From: Paenibacillus azoreducens
GTDB lineage: Bacteria > Bacillota > Bacilli > Paenibacillales > Paenibacillaceae
DNA: 64,000 nt
Assembly (NCBI RefSeq): GCF_021654775.1
Contig: NZ_AP025343.1
Location: 434,001-498,000 of the forward strand
Direction of reading: 5' to 3'
A model generated the notes under the pieces. That model did no database searches, had not been told where the DNA came from, and saw only the letters and a program-made list of their open reading frames with translations. How positions within the stretch are numbered: position 1 is the first letter of the stretch; every line of letters begins with the position of its first letter. A program made the position numbers and the translations under genes. Shown in pieces: positions 63,564-64,000 of the stretch.

Positions 63564-64000
63564 TTAATCTGCATCAGCCGCTGTCTTTCCGACCATCGGC
63601 TGAATATGCTCAAAATCGCGGAAGGTCTGCATTTCCTTATATACTTCCGGGCTAATTTCAAGGCCGTCCGCTTCCATGGCCGACCATACGGCACCGACAA
63701 CCGGCTCTGTCGACAATGTTACGATGGTTGCATTCGGAGCGACAGGAGCCACCGCTTCTTCAATTTTGCCGCGGATCCAGCCGCGATCTCCCCTTGTTAG
63801 CAGACTTCCGGCCAAAACAACGTCAAACGTCTCCTTCTCCATGCCGAGCTTGCGAATAACGGCAACAGCCGATTTTCCCAGCTCGATGCCTTGGTGGCTT
63901 AAAATTTCCAAAGCTACGGCATCGTTTTGTACAGCGGCTTCGAACAGAAGTTTTACCGCATGCACAGGCACGCGTTTGTTATGGTCCTGAAAGTCGTTGA
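63564..64000 (-). CDS. BadF/BadG/BcrA/BcrD-type ATPase, probably N-acetylglucosamine or sugar kinase (5' end outside the window)
   Basis: The frame stays open to the right edge (last seen residues NDFQDHNKRVPVHAVKLL), so only the C-terminal 145 or so residues are here. The block FDVVLAGSLLTRGDRGWIRG and TEPVVGAVWSAM is typical of the C-terminal half of NagK-like BadF-family kinases, which phosphorylate an imported sugar. Stop TAA at 63564-63566. Position just upstream of a GH4 phospho-glycosidase fits a sugar phosphorylation and cleavage pathway. Confidence 0.75.
   Translation of the reverse strand, partial: NDFQDHNKRVPVHAVKLLFEAAVQNDAVALEILSHQGIELGKSAVAVIRKLGMEKETFDVVLAGSLLTRGDRGWIRGKIEEAVAPVAPNATIVTLSTEPVVGAVWSAMEADGLEISPEVYKEMQTFRDFEHIQPMVGKTAADAD

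Noticed and set aside
1..64000. Prophage, plasmid origin, rRNA or tRNA genes
   Set aside because: I found no phage structural, replication, integrase or RNA-gene sequence in reading the window.

Overview
The window looks like chromosome of a Paenibacillus-type Gram-positive bacterium. The basis is roughly even base composition, strong GGAGG-type ribosome binding sites with frequent GTG/TTG starts, a GH8 glucanase/chitosanase, an SLH-anchored cohesin protein, LplB/LplC-type sugar transporters, a copper-amine-oxidase-like N-terminal surface protein, a Bce-type peptide resistance module and a PerR-type catalase promoter. I call 45 protein genes. I saw no rRNA, tRNA, CRISPR array, phage block or intact insertion sequence. 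Functions are read from motifs and family knowledge; no search was run.

Layout. 0-4.6 kb: secreted GH8 enzyme (+), MraY-like paralogue (-), and a PadR / permease-prefix / DUF4825 operon (-). 4.7-13.2 kb: two-component system, a membrane-anchored protein and a PgtC/AfuA-type ABC importer (two paralogous binding proteins, one fused permease, one ATPase). 13.4-15.6 kb: CotA-like multicopper oxidase with a long Pro/Thr tail. 16.4-25.2 kb: a sugar ABC importer without its own ATPase, a membrane AraC regulator, an oxidoreductase and an Eis-like acetyltransferase. 25.4-31.8 kb: three secreted proteins, one cohesin+SLH and two ending in dockerins. 32.5-36.0 kb: DapA-like lyase, NAD epimerase and an unusual GGDEF-like/winged-helix regulator. 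36.5-40.0 kb: heterodimeric ABC exporter. 41.6-43.4 kb: second two-component system. 44.6-49.1 kb: Bce-type peptide sensing and detoxification module. 49.5-55.3 kb: TPR protein, catalase, and a TetR-controlled ABC exporter. 55.7-61.9 kb: small membrane protein, a 1286-residue repeat surface protein, PNPOx-like protein and a Bcr/CflA pump. 62.0 kb to the end: GH4 phospho-glycosidase and a BadF-type sugar kinase that runs off the edge.

The genes fit a soil polysaccharide user: extracellular hydrolysis, surface attachment, sugar import, intracellular phospho-sugar splitting, and several drug, peptide and oxidant defences, each with a local regulator and in several cases a visible operator.

The least ordinary content is intergenic. 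Almost every long gap holds modular palindromic repeats of at least four kinds: (i) a TA-flanked MITE with TATAAGTTGAAC ends, including one copy inserted into another repeat; (ii) a four-arm palindrome of about 185 bp that exists in two sequence families with the same geometry; (iii) a unit of about 108 bp built around TTTTTCTTGCGATAT, found single, double and as a five-copy array; (iv) a hairpin-ended element of about 290 bp with an internally deleted derivative. Together with the cohesin/dockerin locus these are the best candidates for something not yet described.
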